A stretch of DNA of 46,577 nucleotides from Solirubrobacterales bacterium (GTDB lineage Bacteria > Actinomycetota > Thermoleophilia > Solirubrobacterales > 70-9). The position numbers and the translations under genes were made by a program. The stretch is taken from positions 1 to 46,577 of the forward strand of contig JANWHD010000012.1 of NCBI GenBank assembly GCA_025450585.1, in the 5' to 3' direction. The notes beneath the pieces are model-generated. The model saw nothing but the letters and a program-made list of their open reading frames with translations, was not told the DNA's origin and ran no database searches. Shown piece after piece: positions 1 to 9,334 of the stretch; the first letter of the stretch is position 1; every line of letters starts with the position of its first letter.

Positions 1-746
<746 letters not shown>

Positions 747-793
747 CTGGGTGCCGGAGTATGGCGGGGTTGGCCGGCGGGTCCTGTCGCGGC

Positions 794-843
794 GGGAGGG
801 GGGCACTACGGGCAGTCCACGGGCTGTCCTCGACCCCCCTCCC
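794..843. repeat. Palindromic element A between lepA and the GT-C-like gene
   Basis: A 10-bp perfect inverted repeat, GGGAGGGGGG at 794-803 and its complement at 834-843, encloses a second partly self-complementary core (GGGCAGTCC/GGGCTGTCC). It lies 27 bp beyond the stop of the gene at 871 and 47 bp before the lepA start. It has no T-tract on either strand, so it is not a textbook Rho-independent terminator. It could still act as an RNA hairpin between the two genes. Confidence 0.6.
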
Positions 844-870
844 ACCACGCCACCCACCGGAGAAGCCTGC

Positions 871-2961
871 TCACCGGCACGCCGATGGATCCAGGGGGCT
901 CCTTAGCTTGTAGATGACTGTCGGCGGGGTTCGCAGGACCACTGTGGCGTTGGGAGCTCGGGTCCAGCGGGCGGTGGGTGGGTATGGGGACTTGCTCGGT
1001 TCGATTCGGTCTCTGGACGTGACCACGTAGTCGTAATCGCCTTCGTTTAGGAGCTTGCGCCATTGGCGGCAGGTGGTGGGGGCGGTGAAGCCGCCGTGGG
1101 GTTGCTCTTCGCCTATGTAGTCGACCTCGTTGCTGAGGTCGCGGCCGTAGAGGGGGTACTGGCGGGTGCTGGTGGTGGCGATGCGAGCGTCCTCGATTCC
1201 CTGGGCCCACTTGAAGGCTGCGTTGAGGCCTGGAGTGGTGAAGGCCGGGTTCTCGTAGCGGTTTTCCAGGTAGTGGTGCTGGACTGGGTAGCCGACGGCG
1301 ACGGCGATGAGGGCCAAGAACCCCCCAGCCACCGCATAGCGGTCGTACTTTCGACCGCTATGCGGTGCAAAAGGCGACCGCGGCGCCGCGGTCCGGGTCG
1401 ATCGCCCATAGCGGTCGTCATTTCCTCCGGTATGCGGTTGAAAAGGCGACCGCGCTCTGTGGACCGCGCGGCGGAAGGCTGGAGCGGCTGGGAGAAGGGC
1501 GAGGCCCAAGACAAGGGCTGGGGCGAGGTAGCGGAGGCCGGACTCGAAGCCCCGGGGGATCCCGTCGGGACCAGAGGCGGAGGTCGGGGCGATGAGCCAG
1601 GCGAGGGCGGCGGCCAGGCCGGCGAGCGCCGCAACCCTGAGCGCCGGGTCGGAGCGGCGGCCAAGGCATAGGACCAAGCCCGTGAAGGCCGCGGCGCCGA
1701 TCACGGGCCAGAAGATCGTGAGTCCGTCGTGCAGGCCGGGCAGGAGCCAATCGGACCAGACCGATGCGTCGCCCAGATAGCCGAGGACGCTGTGGCCTTC
1801 ACGGCCACCGAGTGCCTGCTCGGGGCCCGGCAGGGAGATCGGGCCGACGTCCTTGATCCAGGGCAGCGGATTGCCGGTGTGGACGAGGTTCCGCAGGTAC
1901 CAGTAGCCGCCACCGGCGAGGGCGGCCAAGCCGGAGACGGCAAGCGCTCGCCCCCTCCCCCCTCGCGGCGCGATCACGGCGAGGCCGACGACGAGGACAG
2001 CGGCGGGAAGCAGGAAGTTGAGCTTTGTGCCGGCCGCGAGACCGGCGGCGAGCCCGATTACAGCCACAGCTCCCAGCCCCAATCGCTCACCCTCCCCACG
2101 GGCCGCCCAAGCATTGAGAGCAACGGCAACAGCAGCAAGTAGGAAGAAGATCCCGACGATGTCGTTCCGCGCCTCGCCGGCCTGGTCGCTCAACGCGGGC
2201 AGGCTCAACGCGATGGCACCCAGGGCCAGCGAGAACGGGGCGACCCGGTACGGCCGCCCAATGCACCAGCTGGCGACCAAACACCCGATGAACCACCCAA
2301 GGTTGAGCAGCGGAGACAGCAAATCTCGGTCGAACGCGACCATCCCGACCCCGTGGAGCAACTCCGAATTCGCCGGGTAGAACCAAGCCAGGAACTGGGG
2401 TGCGATGAAGTGCAAGCTCCACGTGTCTCCTGTCTGAAAGAACCCGGCCGCGAACGGCCCGTGGTACCAGGTGGAGTCGAACCCGGTAATGCCTGTCGAT
2501 AGATGCGGCTTCACCTCCAACCCGAACTTGACGACCGCGACAGCGGCTATCGCCAGGGCCACCAGAGTGGCTGGCGAGGGAGGGTGGGGGTGTCCCTCCG
2601 TCTTGCTGGGTTTTTCGCCAGGTGAGGTTGCGGCTGTCCGCAGGCGTCGCCGGGGCGAAAAAGAGGACGCCGCTGCGCCGGAGGGACACCCCCACCCTCC
2701 CCGCAGGCGCAGCCGGAGGCCCGATCCCATGACGGCTACGAAGGCGAGGTACGGCACGGGCTCGAATAAGCCGAAGCTGCCAAGCAGCTCTGCGGCCCAG
2801 AGCAGTAGGGCCAGCGCGAGGACCGCGCTGGCCAGATGAGCCGGCACTCCCTCGAAACCGGCCAGCAAGCGACGACGCAGTGTTGCTGCTCCCAGCCAAG
2901 CGAAGCCGACGATCAGGCCGATCTCGGCAACGCCCAGCAAGTACGGCCCCACGCCCAGCAT
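871..2961 (-). CDS. Polytopic membrane glycosyltransferase-like protein (GT-C type)
   Basis: A 696-aa protein with about 10-12 hydrophobic segments and a soluble C-terminal domain. After TM3 comes [10 protein letters not shown], resembling the acidic first-loop motif of lipid-linked-sugar GT-C transferases (families GT39/GT87-like); a role in glycosylating envelope polymers or proteins is inferred. ATG at 2961 directly abuts the murJ stop (TAGATG), so the two are cotranscribed and probably translationally coupled. Two stretches are foreign in character: residues about 87-128 and 503-543 are encoded by inverted-repeat elements (2578-2701 and 1331-1453), are Arg/Pro/Ser-rich, and fall in loops between membrane segments. 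Without them the protein would be about 615 aa. The exact substrate cannot be told from sequence. Confidence 0.7.
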   Translation of the reverse strand: MLGVGPYLLGVAEIGLIVGFAWLGAATLRRRLLAGFEGVPAHLASAVLALALLLWAAELLGSFGLFEPVPYLAFVAVMGSGLRLRLRGGWGCPSGAAASSFSPRRRLRTAATSPGEKPSKTEGHPHPPSPATLVALAIAAVAVVKFGLEVKPHLSTGITGFDSTWYHGPFAAGFFQTGDTWSLHFIAPQFLAWFYPANSELLHGVGMVAFDRDLLSPLLNLGWFIGCLVASWCIGRPYRVAPFSLALGAIALSLPALSDQAGEARNDIVGIFFLLAAVAVALNAWAARGEGERLGLGAVAVIGLAAGLAAGTKLNFLLPAAVLVVGLAVIAPRGGRGRALAVSGLAALAGGGYWYLRNLVHTGNPLPWIKDVGPISLPGPEQALGGREGHSVLGYLGDASVWSDWLLPGLHDGLTIFWPVIGAAAFTGLVLCLGRRSDPALRVAALAGLAAALAWLIAPTSASGPDGIPRGFESGLRYLAPALVLGLALLPAAPAFRRAVHRARSPFQPHTGGNDDRYGRSTRTAAPRSPFAPHSGRKYDRYAVAGGFLALIAVAVGYPVQHHYLENRYENPAFTTPGLNAAFKWAQGIEDARIATTSTRQYPLYGRDLSNEVDYIGEEQPHGGFTAPTTCRQWRKLLNEGDYDYVVTSRDRIEPSKSPYPPTARWTRAPNATVVLRTPPTVIYKLRSPLDPSACR
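1331..1453. repeat. Tandem palindromic element C inside the GT-C-like gene
   Basis: Two 50-bp units (1333-1382 and 1404-1453, spacing 71 bp) are about 84% identical. The first contains a perfect 15-bp stem, ACCGCATAGCGGTCG at 1331-1345 and its complement at 1352-1366, with a 6-bp loop; the second is a decayed version. Between them is an 18-bp palindrome (1375-1392). The insert keeps the reading frame and encodes twin peptides [16 protein letters not shown] and [16 protein letters not shown] in a loop of the membrane protein. Confidence 0.7.
2578..2701. repeat. Palindromic element B inside the GT-C-like gene
   Basis: A perfect 23-bp inverted repeat has its arms at 2578-2600 and 2679-2701. Nested inside is a 9-bp perfect pair TTTTTCGCC (2611-2619) and GGCGAAAAA (2654-2662). 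The 124-bp element is read through in frame and contributes about 41 residues rich in Gly, Pro, Ser and Arg. Its nested TTTTTCG...CGAAAAA core and the stretch CGGCTG...AGGCG between them also occur in the element at 32126-32238, so the two look related. Confidence 0.75.
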
Positions 2962-4611
2962 CTAGCGCCGCCGCACGAGACGCATGATCTGCTCCAGCTC
3001 GGCGATGCGCAGGAGCTTCGCGACGCCGAGGTAGACCAATCCGCCGAGTCCGAGGGCGGCGCCCAGCGAGACGATCTGGCCCAGGAGCCCTCGCCCGAGA
3101 GCGTTGTCGAGCACGTCCCAGACACCGAACGAGACGATGGCAAGGGCGACTGCTGCCGCCGCAATGCGGAGGCCCGTGTCGAGCAGGCGGCCCAGCTCGA
3201 GGCCGCCAAGCAGCCGGCGCAGGATCACGCACTGGGCCACAACGCTGGCAACCGTGGCGATCGCGGTCGCGGCGACGATCCCGCCGACCCCGAGGTGGTA
3301 GAGGCCGAGCGCGGCGAGTGCCGTGACGGCGAGGTTCGCCGCCGCGATGCCGGTCGGCACCCAGGGGCGCTGCAGGCTGAAGAAGGTCCGGGTGAGGAGC
3401 AGGAAGAGGCCGTTGGCGGGCAGCGAAAAGGCGAACCAAAAGAGCGCGGTCGCCACCAGCGTCGTCTGCTCTGGAGTGAACTCGCCGCGCTGGAAGACGA
3501 GCCGGACCATCGGGTCGGAGAGGACGAGGACGGCGGCGGCGGCCGGGATCAGGACGAAGAGGATCTGGCGCATCCCGTTGGCCATCGTCGCCCGCAGGTT
3601 GTCGTGCTCTCCCCGGGCGGCGAACCGGGCCAGGGTCGGGAAGAGGACGGTCGCGATCGCGACCGAGAAGATCCCCTGGGGCAGCTGGTAGATGCGGAAG
3701 GCCTTGTCGATCGCGGCAGGCGCCTGGTTGCTGACGAGGGTGCCGAAGAGGCTGTTGATGATCAGATTGAAGTTGATCAGGCCGAGGCTGATCGTCACCG
3801 GCAGCATCAGCAACAGGACCCGCCGCACGTCGCGGTTGCGCCACTCGAAGCTCCACTCGAACTTGAACGGCGTGTTGCGCAGGTCCCAGGCGGGGATCAG
3901 GAGCTGGACCAGGGTGCCGGCGAGGATGCCGATCGCGTAGGCGTAGATCCGGTCCTGGCCCTCGAACATCGGCGCGAGGACTACGACGACGAGGATGATC
4001 GTCAGGTTCCAGAACAACGGCGAGATCGCGAAGGCACCGAAACGGTCGTAGCTGTTGAGCACGCCGACCACGACGCCGCTCACCCCGAGCAGGATCAGGA
4101 TCGGGAAGAGGACCTGGGAGAGGGTGATCGTGAGGTCGAGGATCGCCCCTTCGAAGCCGGGGGCGACGAGCGGCATGATGACCGGCGCGGCGAGGACGAA
4201 GAGAGCCGTGATCGCGCCGAGGACGAGGGTGACGAGCAGCAGCAGGGTCGAGGCGAGCCGGAAGGCCTCGCGGTAGTTCTTCTTCTCCAGCTGCTCGGTG
4301 AAGATCGGCACGAAGGCCGGCTGCAGGGCCGCGTCGGCGAAGAGAGCCCGGACCAGGTTGGGAACCTGGAAGGCGACCGTGAAGGCCGACATCGGGCCGT
4401 TGACTCCGTAGTAGGAGGCGGCGACGATCTCACGGCCGAGGCCGGCGACCCGCGACGCGGCGGTCGCGATCGAGAAGAACGCGGTCGACCGCCCGATCCG
4501 TCCGGGCGACGGCTCGGGCGAAGGTTCCTCGCCGGGATCGAAGGCCTCGGCGGCGCCCAGCGCGGCGTCCGCCCCAATGTCGCGCCCGTCCGGCGTCTCG
4601 GGGGTCTCCAA
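2962..4611 (-). CDS. murJ: Lipid II flippase MurJ (MviN family)
   Basis: A 549-aa membrane protein of the MOP/MVF superfamily that moves lipid II across the cytoplasmic membrane for peptidoglycan synthesis. After a 40-residue acidic cytoplasmic extension come about 14 TM segments with family signatures: ASRVAGLGREIVAASYYG at the first helix, QVPNLVRALFADAALQPAFVP, and the later RTFFSLQRPWVPT. The reading frame is closed by TAG three bases upstream, and the first available start is TTG at 4611; no ATG or GTG is found early, so TTG is chosen. The start lies only 36 bp from the rpsT start on the other strand. It is coupled to the downstream GT-C-like gene without any gap. Confidence 0.95.
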   Translation of the reverse strand: METPETPDGRDIGADAALGAAEAFDPGEEPSPEPSPGRIGRSTAFFSIATAASRVAGLGREIVAASYYGVNGPMSAFTVAFQVPNLVRALFADAALQPAFVPIFTEQLEKKNYREAFRLASTLLLLVTLVLGAITALFVLAAPVIMPLVAPGFEGAILDLTITLSQVLFPILILLGVSGVVVGVLNSYDRFGAFAISPLFWNLTIILVVVVLAPMFEGQDRIYAYAIGILAGTLVQLLIPAWDLRNTPFKFEWSFEWRNRDVRRVLLLMLPVTISLGLINFNLIINSLFGTLVSNQAPAAIDKAFRIYQLPQGIFSVAIATVLFPTLARFAARGEHDNLRATMANGMRQILFVLIPAAAAVLVLSDPMVRLVFQRGEFTPEQTTLVATALFWFAFSLPANGLFLLLTRTFFSLQRPWVPTGIAAANLAVTALAALGLYHLGVGGIVAATAIATVASVVAQCVILRRLLGGLELGRLLDTGLRIAAAAVALAIVSFGVWDVLDNALGRGLLGQIVSLGAALGLGGLVYLGVAKLLRIAELEQIMRLVRRR

Positions 4612-4647
4612 TACCTATCTCACTCGCTATAGTCGGCCGCCGGAAAC
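4612..4647. promoter_or_regulatory. Compact 36-bp divergent promoter region murJ/rpsT
   Basis: Only 36 bp separate the murJ start (minus) from the rpsT start (plus). A -10-like TATAGT lies at 4628-4633 on the plus strand, predicting a very short rpsT leader (about 8 nt) and placing the -35 region inside murJ. No strong Shine-Dalgarno sequence precedes rpsT. Inference only. Confidence 0.45.
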
Positions 4648-4917
4648 ATGGCGAACATAGCCTCACAGAAGAAGCGGATCCTACGCAGCGAGCGCGAGCG
4701 CACGGAGAACCGCCTGCTCACGAGCACGGTGAAGACCTACTTCCGCCGGCTCGAAAGCGCGGCCGAGGACGGCGACGCGAGCAAGATCGAGACGGAGCAC
4801 AAGGCTCTGGTCTCCAAGATCGACAAGGCCGTCCAGAAGGGCGCCATGCACAAGAACACGGGCGCGCGCAAGAAGTCGAGAGCAGCTCGAATCGCTGCCG
4901 CCCCTGCGGCCAAGTAG
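4648..4917 (+). CDS. rpsT: 30S ribosomal protein S20
   Basis: An 89-aa, very basic protein of normal S20 length that binds 16S rRNA during 30S assembly. The sequence starts MANIASQKKRILRSERERTE and ends in the Ala/Lys-rich tail, with the central KAVQKGAMHKNTGARKKSR typical of S20. It stands alone on the plus strand between two minus-strand genes. Its TAG (4915-4917) directly abuts the holA TAG on the other strand, so there is no room for a dedicated terminator between them. Confidence 0.97.
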   Translation: MANIASQKKRILRSERERTENRLLTSTVKTYFRRLESAAEDGDASKIETEHKALVSKIDKAVQKGAMHKNTGARKKSRAARIAAAPAAK

Positions 4918-5898
4918 CTACGCCGCTGCTCCGGCGGCGCTCCTGATCGCCAGCGTCAACGCCAGCTCGTCACCGTAGTCGGCCCCGCCGCGGCAGGAGA
5001 CCTCTAGGTCCGCCAGCGTCGTCGTCGCATCGCGCAGGTCGCCGAGGCTCGCCTTGCCCAGCCTCGCCACCAGCTGCTTTGCCCCGTAGGGGTGCATCCC
5101 GAGGCTCGCCTCTACCTGCTTCGGCGGCACCCCCTCCTCGAGTTGGGCGGCGGCGGCACAGGCCTTGCGCAGGCGGGAGGCGAGGCCGTAGATCAACCCG
5201 GTCACGTTCTCCCCCTGGGAGATCAGCTGCTCGGCCAGTCGGCTCGCCTTTGCGGGGTCGCGCTCCAGCAGAGCGTCGGAGAGCGCCCAAACTGCGGCCT
5301 CGGAGGTGTCGGAGACCATCGCATCGAGGTCGACCGCGGTCACCTGCCCGCCCTCTCCTGCCCAGAGCGCCAGGCGGCCGAGCTCGTTGCGCAGTCGCAC
5401 CGGGCTGGCCCCCATCCGGTCGACGAGCATGCGGGCGGCGGCGGGCTCCAGCGCGAACCCGAGGTTCTTGGCTTCGCCGACCATGAGACGCGGCATGTCG
5501 CGCGCCTTCGGCGCCTCGAACTCGTGGATCTCCCCCTTCGCCGCCTTGACGGCTTTCGCAAGCTTCGCCGGGGCCTTGGCCCGGGCGATCAGGACGACGG
5601 TCAGCTCGGGCGGCAGAGCGCCGACCGCGGCGGCGACGGCCTCGAGCTGCTTGTCGCGCCAGCGCTCGACGCCGTCCGCGAGCAGGTAGCGCCGGGTCTC
5701 GGTCAGCGACATCGCCGGGATCGCCGCCAACAGGGCCTCGTGGTCGGGAGCCCCTCTGCCCTCGCTGGGCTCGAAGACCTCCAGCGCTCCGGCGCCTCCG
5801 TCGCCTTCGGCGCGGGCGCGCAGGCGGGAGCGCGTGGCGTCGATCTTCGCCCCGTCGGTGCCGGCGATCAGGTACAGCGCGGATGAGCCATCGGCCAT
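4918..5898 (-). CDS. holA: DNA polymerase III subunit delta
   Basis: A 326-aa clamp-loader subunit that opens the beta clamp in the DnaX complex. The N-terminal half is an AAA+-like fold without a functional P-loop (LYLIAGTDGAKIDATRSRLR instead of the E. coli-like start), as expected for delta. The centre has the typical MLVDRMGASPVRLRNELGRL helix, and the C-terminal helical collar domain contains LIYGLASRLRKA and MHPYGAKQL. HolA next to rpsT and downstream of comEC/comEA is a classic bacterial arrangement. The ATG at 5898 follows the preceding gene's stop by 11 bp. Convergent with rpsT with zero intergenic bases. Confidence 0.95.
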   Translation of the reverse strand: MADGSSALYLIAGTDGAKIDATRSRLRARAEGDGGAGALEVFEPSEGRGAPDHEALLAAIPAMSLTETRRYLLADGVERWRDKQLEAVAAAVGALPPELTVVLIARAKAPAKLAKAVKAAKGEIHEFEAPKARDMPRLMVGEAKNLGFALEPAAARMLVDRMGASPVRLRNELGRLALWAGEGGQVTAVDLDAMVSDTSEAAVWALSDALLERDPAKASRLAEQLISQGENVTGLIYGLASRLRKACAAAAQLEEGVPPKQVEASLGMHPYGAKQLVARLGKASLGDLRDATTTLADLEVSCRGGADYGDELALTLAIRSAAGAAA

Positions 5899-5909
5899 CG
5901 CGGCCGAGT

Positions 5910-6701
5910 CTAGTGGGCCTTCCAGCCCTTTCCGCCGTGCTTGGGCCCGTGATCGCGGTCTTCTGGAGCCGAGTCGGGTTCGTCGTCCACGGGCTCGACT
6001 TCGTAACCGGCGCTTCCCTGAGCACCCTCGTCGCCCTTGGGCTTGCGCACTTCGTGACCCCGACCGTGGTCGTCGGCTCTGGAGTCTCGGCCTCCTCCAC
6101 CCCCTCGACCGTGCCCGTTTCCCTTGCTCGACTTCACCGGCGCGTCTCTCTGCGGTTCGGGTGGTCTCGAGGGGGCGGTCCCAGCATCCCCGTCGGTGGG
6201 TTCTCCGGTGCTGCCCACTGGAGCCGTGACGACGACTGTCTCCGGCTCCGTCGTGCCTGTCGGTTGCACCACCGGATGCGAGGGAGTCGGGCTGAAGGGC
6301 GGGCTCGACTCCGCCGGAGCTGGCTCGGTCTGGCGCGAGGGTGCAAGCCCGGCCTCCGAGGGCACCGAAGAAGGTGTGCCGCGGGTGCCTCGATGCCGAG
6401 CAGCGACGACCCGGGCCCGCGCGACGTCAACGCCGGCGCGTACAGGAGCTCGCGGCATCTCGATTGAGTCGTTGCGCACGACCCCGACTCCCGGCCCTTC
6501 GGGGATCGGCCCGCTGAACACCGTCGGCCAACCGAGCTGCAAGATGAAGGCGACGAGCCCAAGACCGATGACGGCGACGACAGCCAGCAGAGCGATCGAG
6601 GTGCTGCGAAGCCTGACCAGGAGGCCGTCCCCGGCCAGGCTCGAGCCAAACACGGTCTCAGACAGCGCCTGTCGAAGTTTGAAACGCACCTCTACGAGCA
6701 T
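5910..6701 (-). CDS. Single-pass membrane protein with long low-complexity exterior
   Basis: A 263-aa protein that I do not recognise. A short basic cytoplasmic N-terminus (about 30 residues) precedes one clear TM helix (residues about 36-57, TSIALLAVVAVIGLGLVAF). The remaining 200 residues are hydrophilic, Pro/Ser/Thr-rich and then Gly/His/Asp/Arg-rich, ending GGKGWKAH, and are predicted to be disordered outside the membrane. It lies between comEC and holA on the same strand, 11 bp upstream of holA, so it is probably co-transcribed with them. The coding assignment rests on the good ATG, the gene spacing and the TM helix; the low-complexity tail gives no functional clue. A cell-wall-spanning role is possible but only a guess. 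Confidence 0.6.
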   Translation of the reverse strand: MLVEVRFKLRQALSETVFGSSLAGDGLLVRLRSTSIALLAVVAVIGLGLVAFILQLGWPTVFSGPIPEGPGVGVVRNDSIEMPRAPVRAGVDVARARVVAARHRGTRGTPSSVPSEAGLAPSRQTEPAPAESSPPFSPTPSHPVVQPTGTTEPETVVVTAPVGSTGEPTDGDAGTAPSRPPEPQRDAPVKSSKGNGHGRGGGGGRDSRADDHGRGHEVRKPKGDEGAQGSAGYEVEPVDDEPDSAPEDRDHGPKHGGKGWKAH

Positions 6702-6775
6702 CGACGGTTGCTGCCTCCTGCCCGAGCCGGGAGACGAAAACCCCTAATTTTGCCTCGAAGATTCGTTGAGATTTC

Positions 6776-8668
6776 TCAACCGTTGGTGTCGACCCCGACG
6801 GAGCCGCGGCTGACCCCGAGCGAGATCGTCCCGTCGAGGTCGGTACGCAGGATGGGGATGCGGTGCGCGGCGAGTGCCTGCAGCGTGGCGGGTGTCGGGT
6901 GACCGAACGGGTTGTCCTCGCCGACTGAGATCACGGCCAGGCGCGGGTCGGTGCGGTCGAGCAGGGAGTCGAGGCCGGCGTCCTCGCTGCCGTGGTGGGC
7001 GACCTTGAGCACGTCGACCGGGCCGGGGTCGACCGGGACCGCCTCGGCCTCTGCGTCGGCGGAGAGCAACAACGAGAAGTGGCCCCAGCGGACGAGGAGG
7101 ACGAGGGCCTGCGCGTTCGGGTCGATGCCCGCCAGCGGGGCGGCGAGTAGCTCGCGCGGCGGCCAGAGGACCTCGAGCTCCAGCCGGCCGGCGCGGAGCA
7201 CGCCGCCCGCGGCGATCCGCACCGGAGCGACACCGGCCGCCTCGGCCTCACCGCGCAGGCGCCGGCCGATCCGGGCATAGGCGAGCTCGGCCACGGGGAA
7301 ACGGCCGAGAAGCTCCTCGATCCCACCGGCGTGGTCGGACTGTTCGTGCGTCACCACGGCGACTCCGAGCGACGAGACACCGGCCGCGCGGAGCTTGGTC
7401 GCGAGATCGTCACCGGGCGGCCCCCCGTCGACGAGTACCGCGGGGCCGCGCGCTGGCTGCAGCAGGATCGCGTCACCCTGGCCGACGTCGAGGAAGGTCA
7501 CGCGCAGTCCACTCGCGGGACCGCTCGCGCCGACCCCACCGCCCGCCCAGGCCAGCACCACGACGGCGGCACCAGCCGCTCCCGCAACCCAGCCCCTCCG
7601 AAACCCCCGCCGACGGGACGAAATCACGCCTATATGGCGGGATTTCGTCCCGTCGGCGGGGGCGGTGCGGCGGCGACGGAGGGAGGCGAGACGATGGCGG
7701 CGCAGGAGGGCCGGAAGGCCGACGGCGGCTACGACGAGAACGACGTAGGAGGAGACGAGGCCGCCGGGGCCCAGCCGCACGTGCAAGTAGGCCCAACTCG
7801 GACGGCCGCACCAAGCTGCCACCTGGGCGATGTAGGCGAGAAGGAGAGCGTTGACCGCGTTGAGGAGCCCGACCGGGAAGCCGGGAACCTGACCGCCGGC
7901 CGCCGCCAGCATCCCCAGCCACATCGCCGGCGCCACCGCGGGCAAGGCCAGCAGGTTGGCCACGAGCGTCGTGGTCGAGACCGCTTCGAAATGGAAGGCG
8001 ATCAGGGGCGCCGTCGCCAGGGTGGCGGCGATGGTCAGGGCGGCGCCCTCGGCGAGGGCCCCGCGCCAGCCCCGCCCGCCGATCCGGGCGACGATCGTCC
8101 GGCGCAGTGGCGAGGCGAGGGTCAAGATGCCGAGCACCGCGGCGAAGCTGAGCTGCCAGCCGACGTCGCCGGCGACGCGCGGGTCGATCGCGAGGGCGAG
8201 GGCCGCGGCCACGGCAAGCGCGTAGAGCCGTGAGGAGCGCCTGCCCGCCAGGGTCGCCAGGACGCCGAGGCCACCCATCACGCCCGCGCGCAGGATCGAA
8301 GGCCCGGCGCCGGCCAGCGGCACGTAGACGACGATCGCCCCGAGGATCCAGACGAGACGGGTGCGCAGCGGCATTCCAAGCGCGGCGAGCAGCGGCATCG
8401 CCAGCAACGCGAGCAGCGCCACGTTCTGGCCGCTGACTGCGAGCAGATGCGAGAGACCCGAGCGGCGGAAATCCTCGACGGTCGCCTCGTCGATCCGGTC
8501 GTCCTCGCCGAGGACGAAGCCGCGCGCCAGCTCGGCCTCTCGGGAGGGCATTCCGTTGCCGAGAGCGTCGCCGGCGCGCTCGTGGATCTCGTCCCTATGG
8601 GCAAGCGCGAGCGCAACCACCATGACGACCGCGAAGACGACCAAGCCCGCCGACCGCCCGCCGCGCAT
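6776..8668 (-). CDS. comEC: ComEC/Rec2 DNA-uptake channel protein
   Basis: A 630-aa protein for transport of single-stranded DNA across the inner membrane during natural transformation. It lacks the N-terminal DUF4131 OB-like domain, starting with one TM helix and then the Competence domain (SGLSHLLAVSGQNVALL, residues about 69-85, and following TM helices). The C-terminal metallo-beta-lactamase-like domain starts VTFLDVGQGDAILL and has VLVDGG, H441-E-Q-S-D-H446 and LKVAHHGS. In the usual HxHxDH metal motif the second His is Gln443 here. A perfect palindrome encodes residues about 336-355, in the Arg-rich linker between the membrane and nuclease-like domains. comEA ends 7 bp upstream, so the two form an operon. 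Confidence 0.93.
   Translation of the reverse strand: MRGGRSAGLVVFAVVMVVALALAHRDEIHERAGDALGNGMPSREAELARGFVLGEDDRIDEATVEDFRRSGLSHLLAVSGQNVALLALLAMPLLAALGMPLRTRLVWILGAIVVYVPLAGAGPSILRAGVMGGLGVLATLAGRRSSRLYALAVAAALALAIDPRVAGDVGWQLSFAAVLGILTLASPLRRTIVARIGGRGWRGALAEGAALTIAATLATAPLIAFHFEAVSTTTLVANLLALPAVAPAMWLGMLAAAGGQVPGFPVGLLNAVNALLLAYIAQVAAWCGRPSWAYLHVRLGPGGLVSSYVVLVVAAVGLPALLRRHRLASLRRRRTAPADGTKSRHIGVISSRRRGFRRGWVAGAAGAAVVVLAWAGGGVGASGPASGLRVTFLDVGQGDAILLQPARGPAVLVDGGPPGDDLATKLRAAGVSSLGVAVVTHEQSDHAGGIEELLGRFPVAELAYARIGRRLRGEAEAAGVAPVRIAAGGVLRAGRLELEVLWPPRELLAAPLAGIDPNAQALVLLVRWGHFSLLLSADAEAEAVPVDPGPVDVLKVAHHGSEDAGLDSLLDRTDPRLAVISVGEDNPFGHPTPATLQALAAHRIPILRTDLDGTISLGVSRGSVGVDTNG
7604..7662. repeat. 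Palindromic element D inside comEC
   Basis: A perfect 22-bp inverted repeat has its arms at 7604-7625 and 7641-7662, with a 15-bp loop that itself holds CGCC/GGCG. The 59-bp hairpin is read through in frame in comEC and encodes part of the Arg/Ser-rich linker. Its stem sequence differs from elements B and F, but size, perfection and in-CDS position are alike. Confidence 0.75.
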
Positions 8669-8675
8669 CGCGCAC

Positions 8676-9296
8676 CTAGGGCTGGAGCCGTGCTCGCAGC
8701 GACTCCATAGTCGCCGGCCCGATCCCGCTCACCCGGTCGAGCTGGTCGACCGAGGCGAGGCCACCCTGCCCGTCGCGGTATTCGAGGATCTTCTGAGCGG
8801 TCACGGGGCCGATCCCGTCGATCGTTTCCAGCTGCTCGGCCGTGGCCGTGCCGAGGCTGATCGGATCGTCCTCGCTGGTTGTCCCCGCGACTCCGAGTGG
8901 CGCGCCCCCGGGCCCCGCCTTCGGCACGACGACCTGCTGGCCGTCGGCGAGCCGGGCCGCCAGGTTGATCGCTTCCAGCAGCGCACCGCCGCTGGGCCCG
9001 CCCGCCCGCGAGACCGCGTCGGTGACCCGTGCACCCATCGGCAGCCGGTAGACGCCGGGCCGGGCGACCGCGCCGGTGACGTGGACGACGACGTCGCCGC
9101 CGGAGGAGTCGAGACTGAAGCCGCCGCTCACATCAGACGATTCGCCGGATCCGAAGCTCGGGGCGGGCTGGTAGGCGGAGTCGCTCCCCTCAGCCCGTAT
9201 CGCCCGTGCCCCGAGCAGGAGCAACAACACCGCGACAGCGCCGTAGACGGCGATCTGCGACCTGCTCAGCTCGGGCATTCCCGAACCGTCCCCCAT
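8676..9296 (-). CDS. comEA: ComEA-type DNA-binding competence protein
   Basis: A 206-aa membrane-anchored receptor for incoming double-stranded DNA, working with ComEC. Domains in order: one N-terminal TM helix (residues about 12-27), a Ser/Gly-rich spacer, a SLBB domain (residues about 65-125, VVVHVTGAVARPGVYRLP), then a helix-hairpin-helix pair (AEQLETIDGIGPVTAQKIL and VDQLDRVSGIGPATMESL) that binds DNA. The C-terminal repeats match the ComEA-type HhH family. It is directly upstream of comEC on the same strand. Confidence 0.93.
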   Translation of the reverse strand: MGDGSGMPELSRSQIAVYGAVAVLLLLLGARAIRAEGSDSAYQPAPSFGSGESSDVSGGFSLDSSGGDVVVHVTGAVARPGVYRLPMGARVTDAVSRAGGPSGGALLEAINLAARLADGQQVVVPKAGPGGAPLGVAGTTSEDDPISLGTATAEQLETIDGIGPVTAQKILEYRDGQGGLASVDQLDRVSGIGPATMESLRARLQP

Positions 9297-9334
9297 GCCG
9301 GCGCGCGCGTGGCGCGCACAGTCACACGGTTTAG

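Noticed and set aside
2836..4632. Long plus-strand ORF (about 598 codons) opposite murJ, and similar long plus-strand ORFs opposite EF-G, leuS and ilvD
   Set aside because: High-GC shadow frames: composition rich in Arg, Asp, Glu with no motif, while the minus-strand frame encodes a clear known protein.
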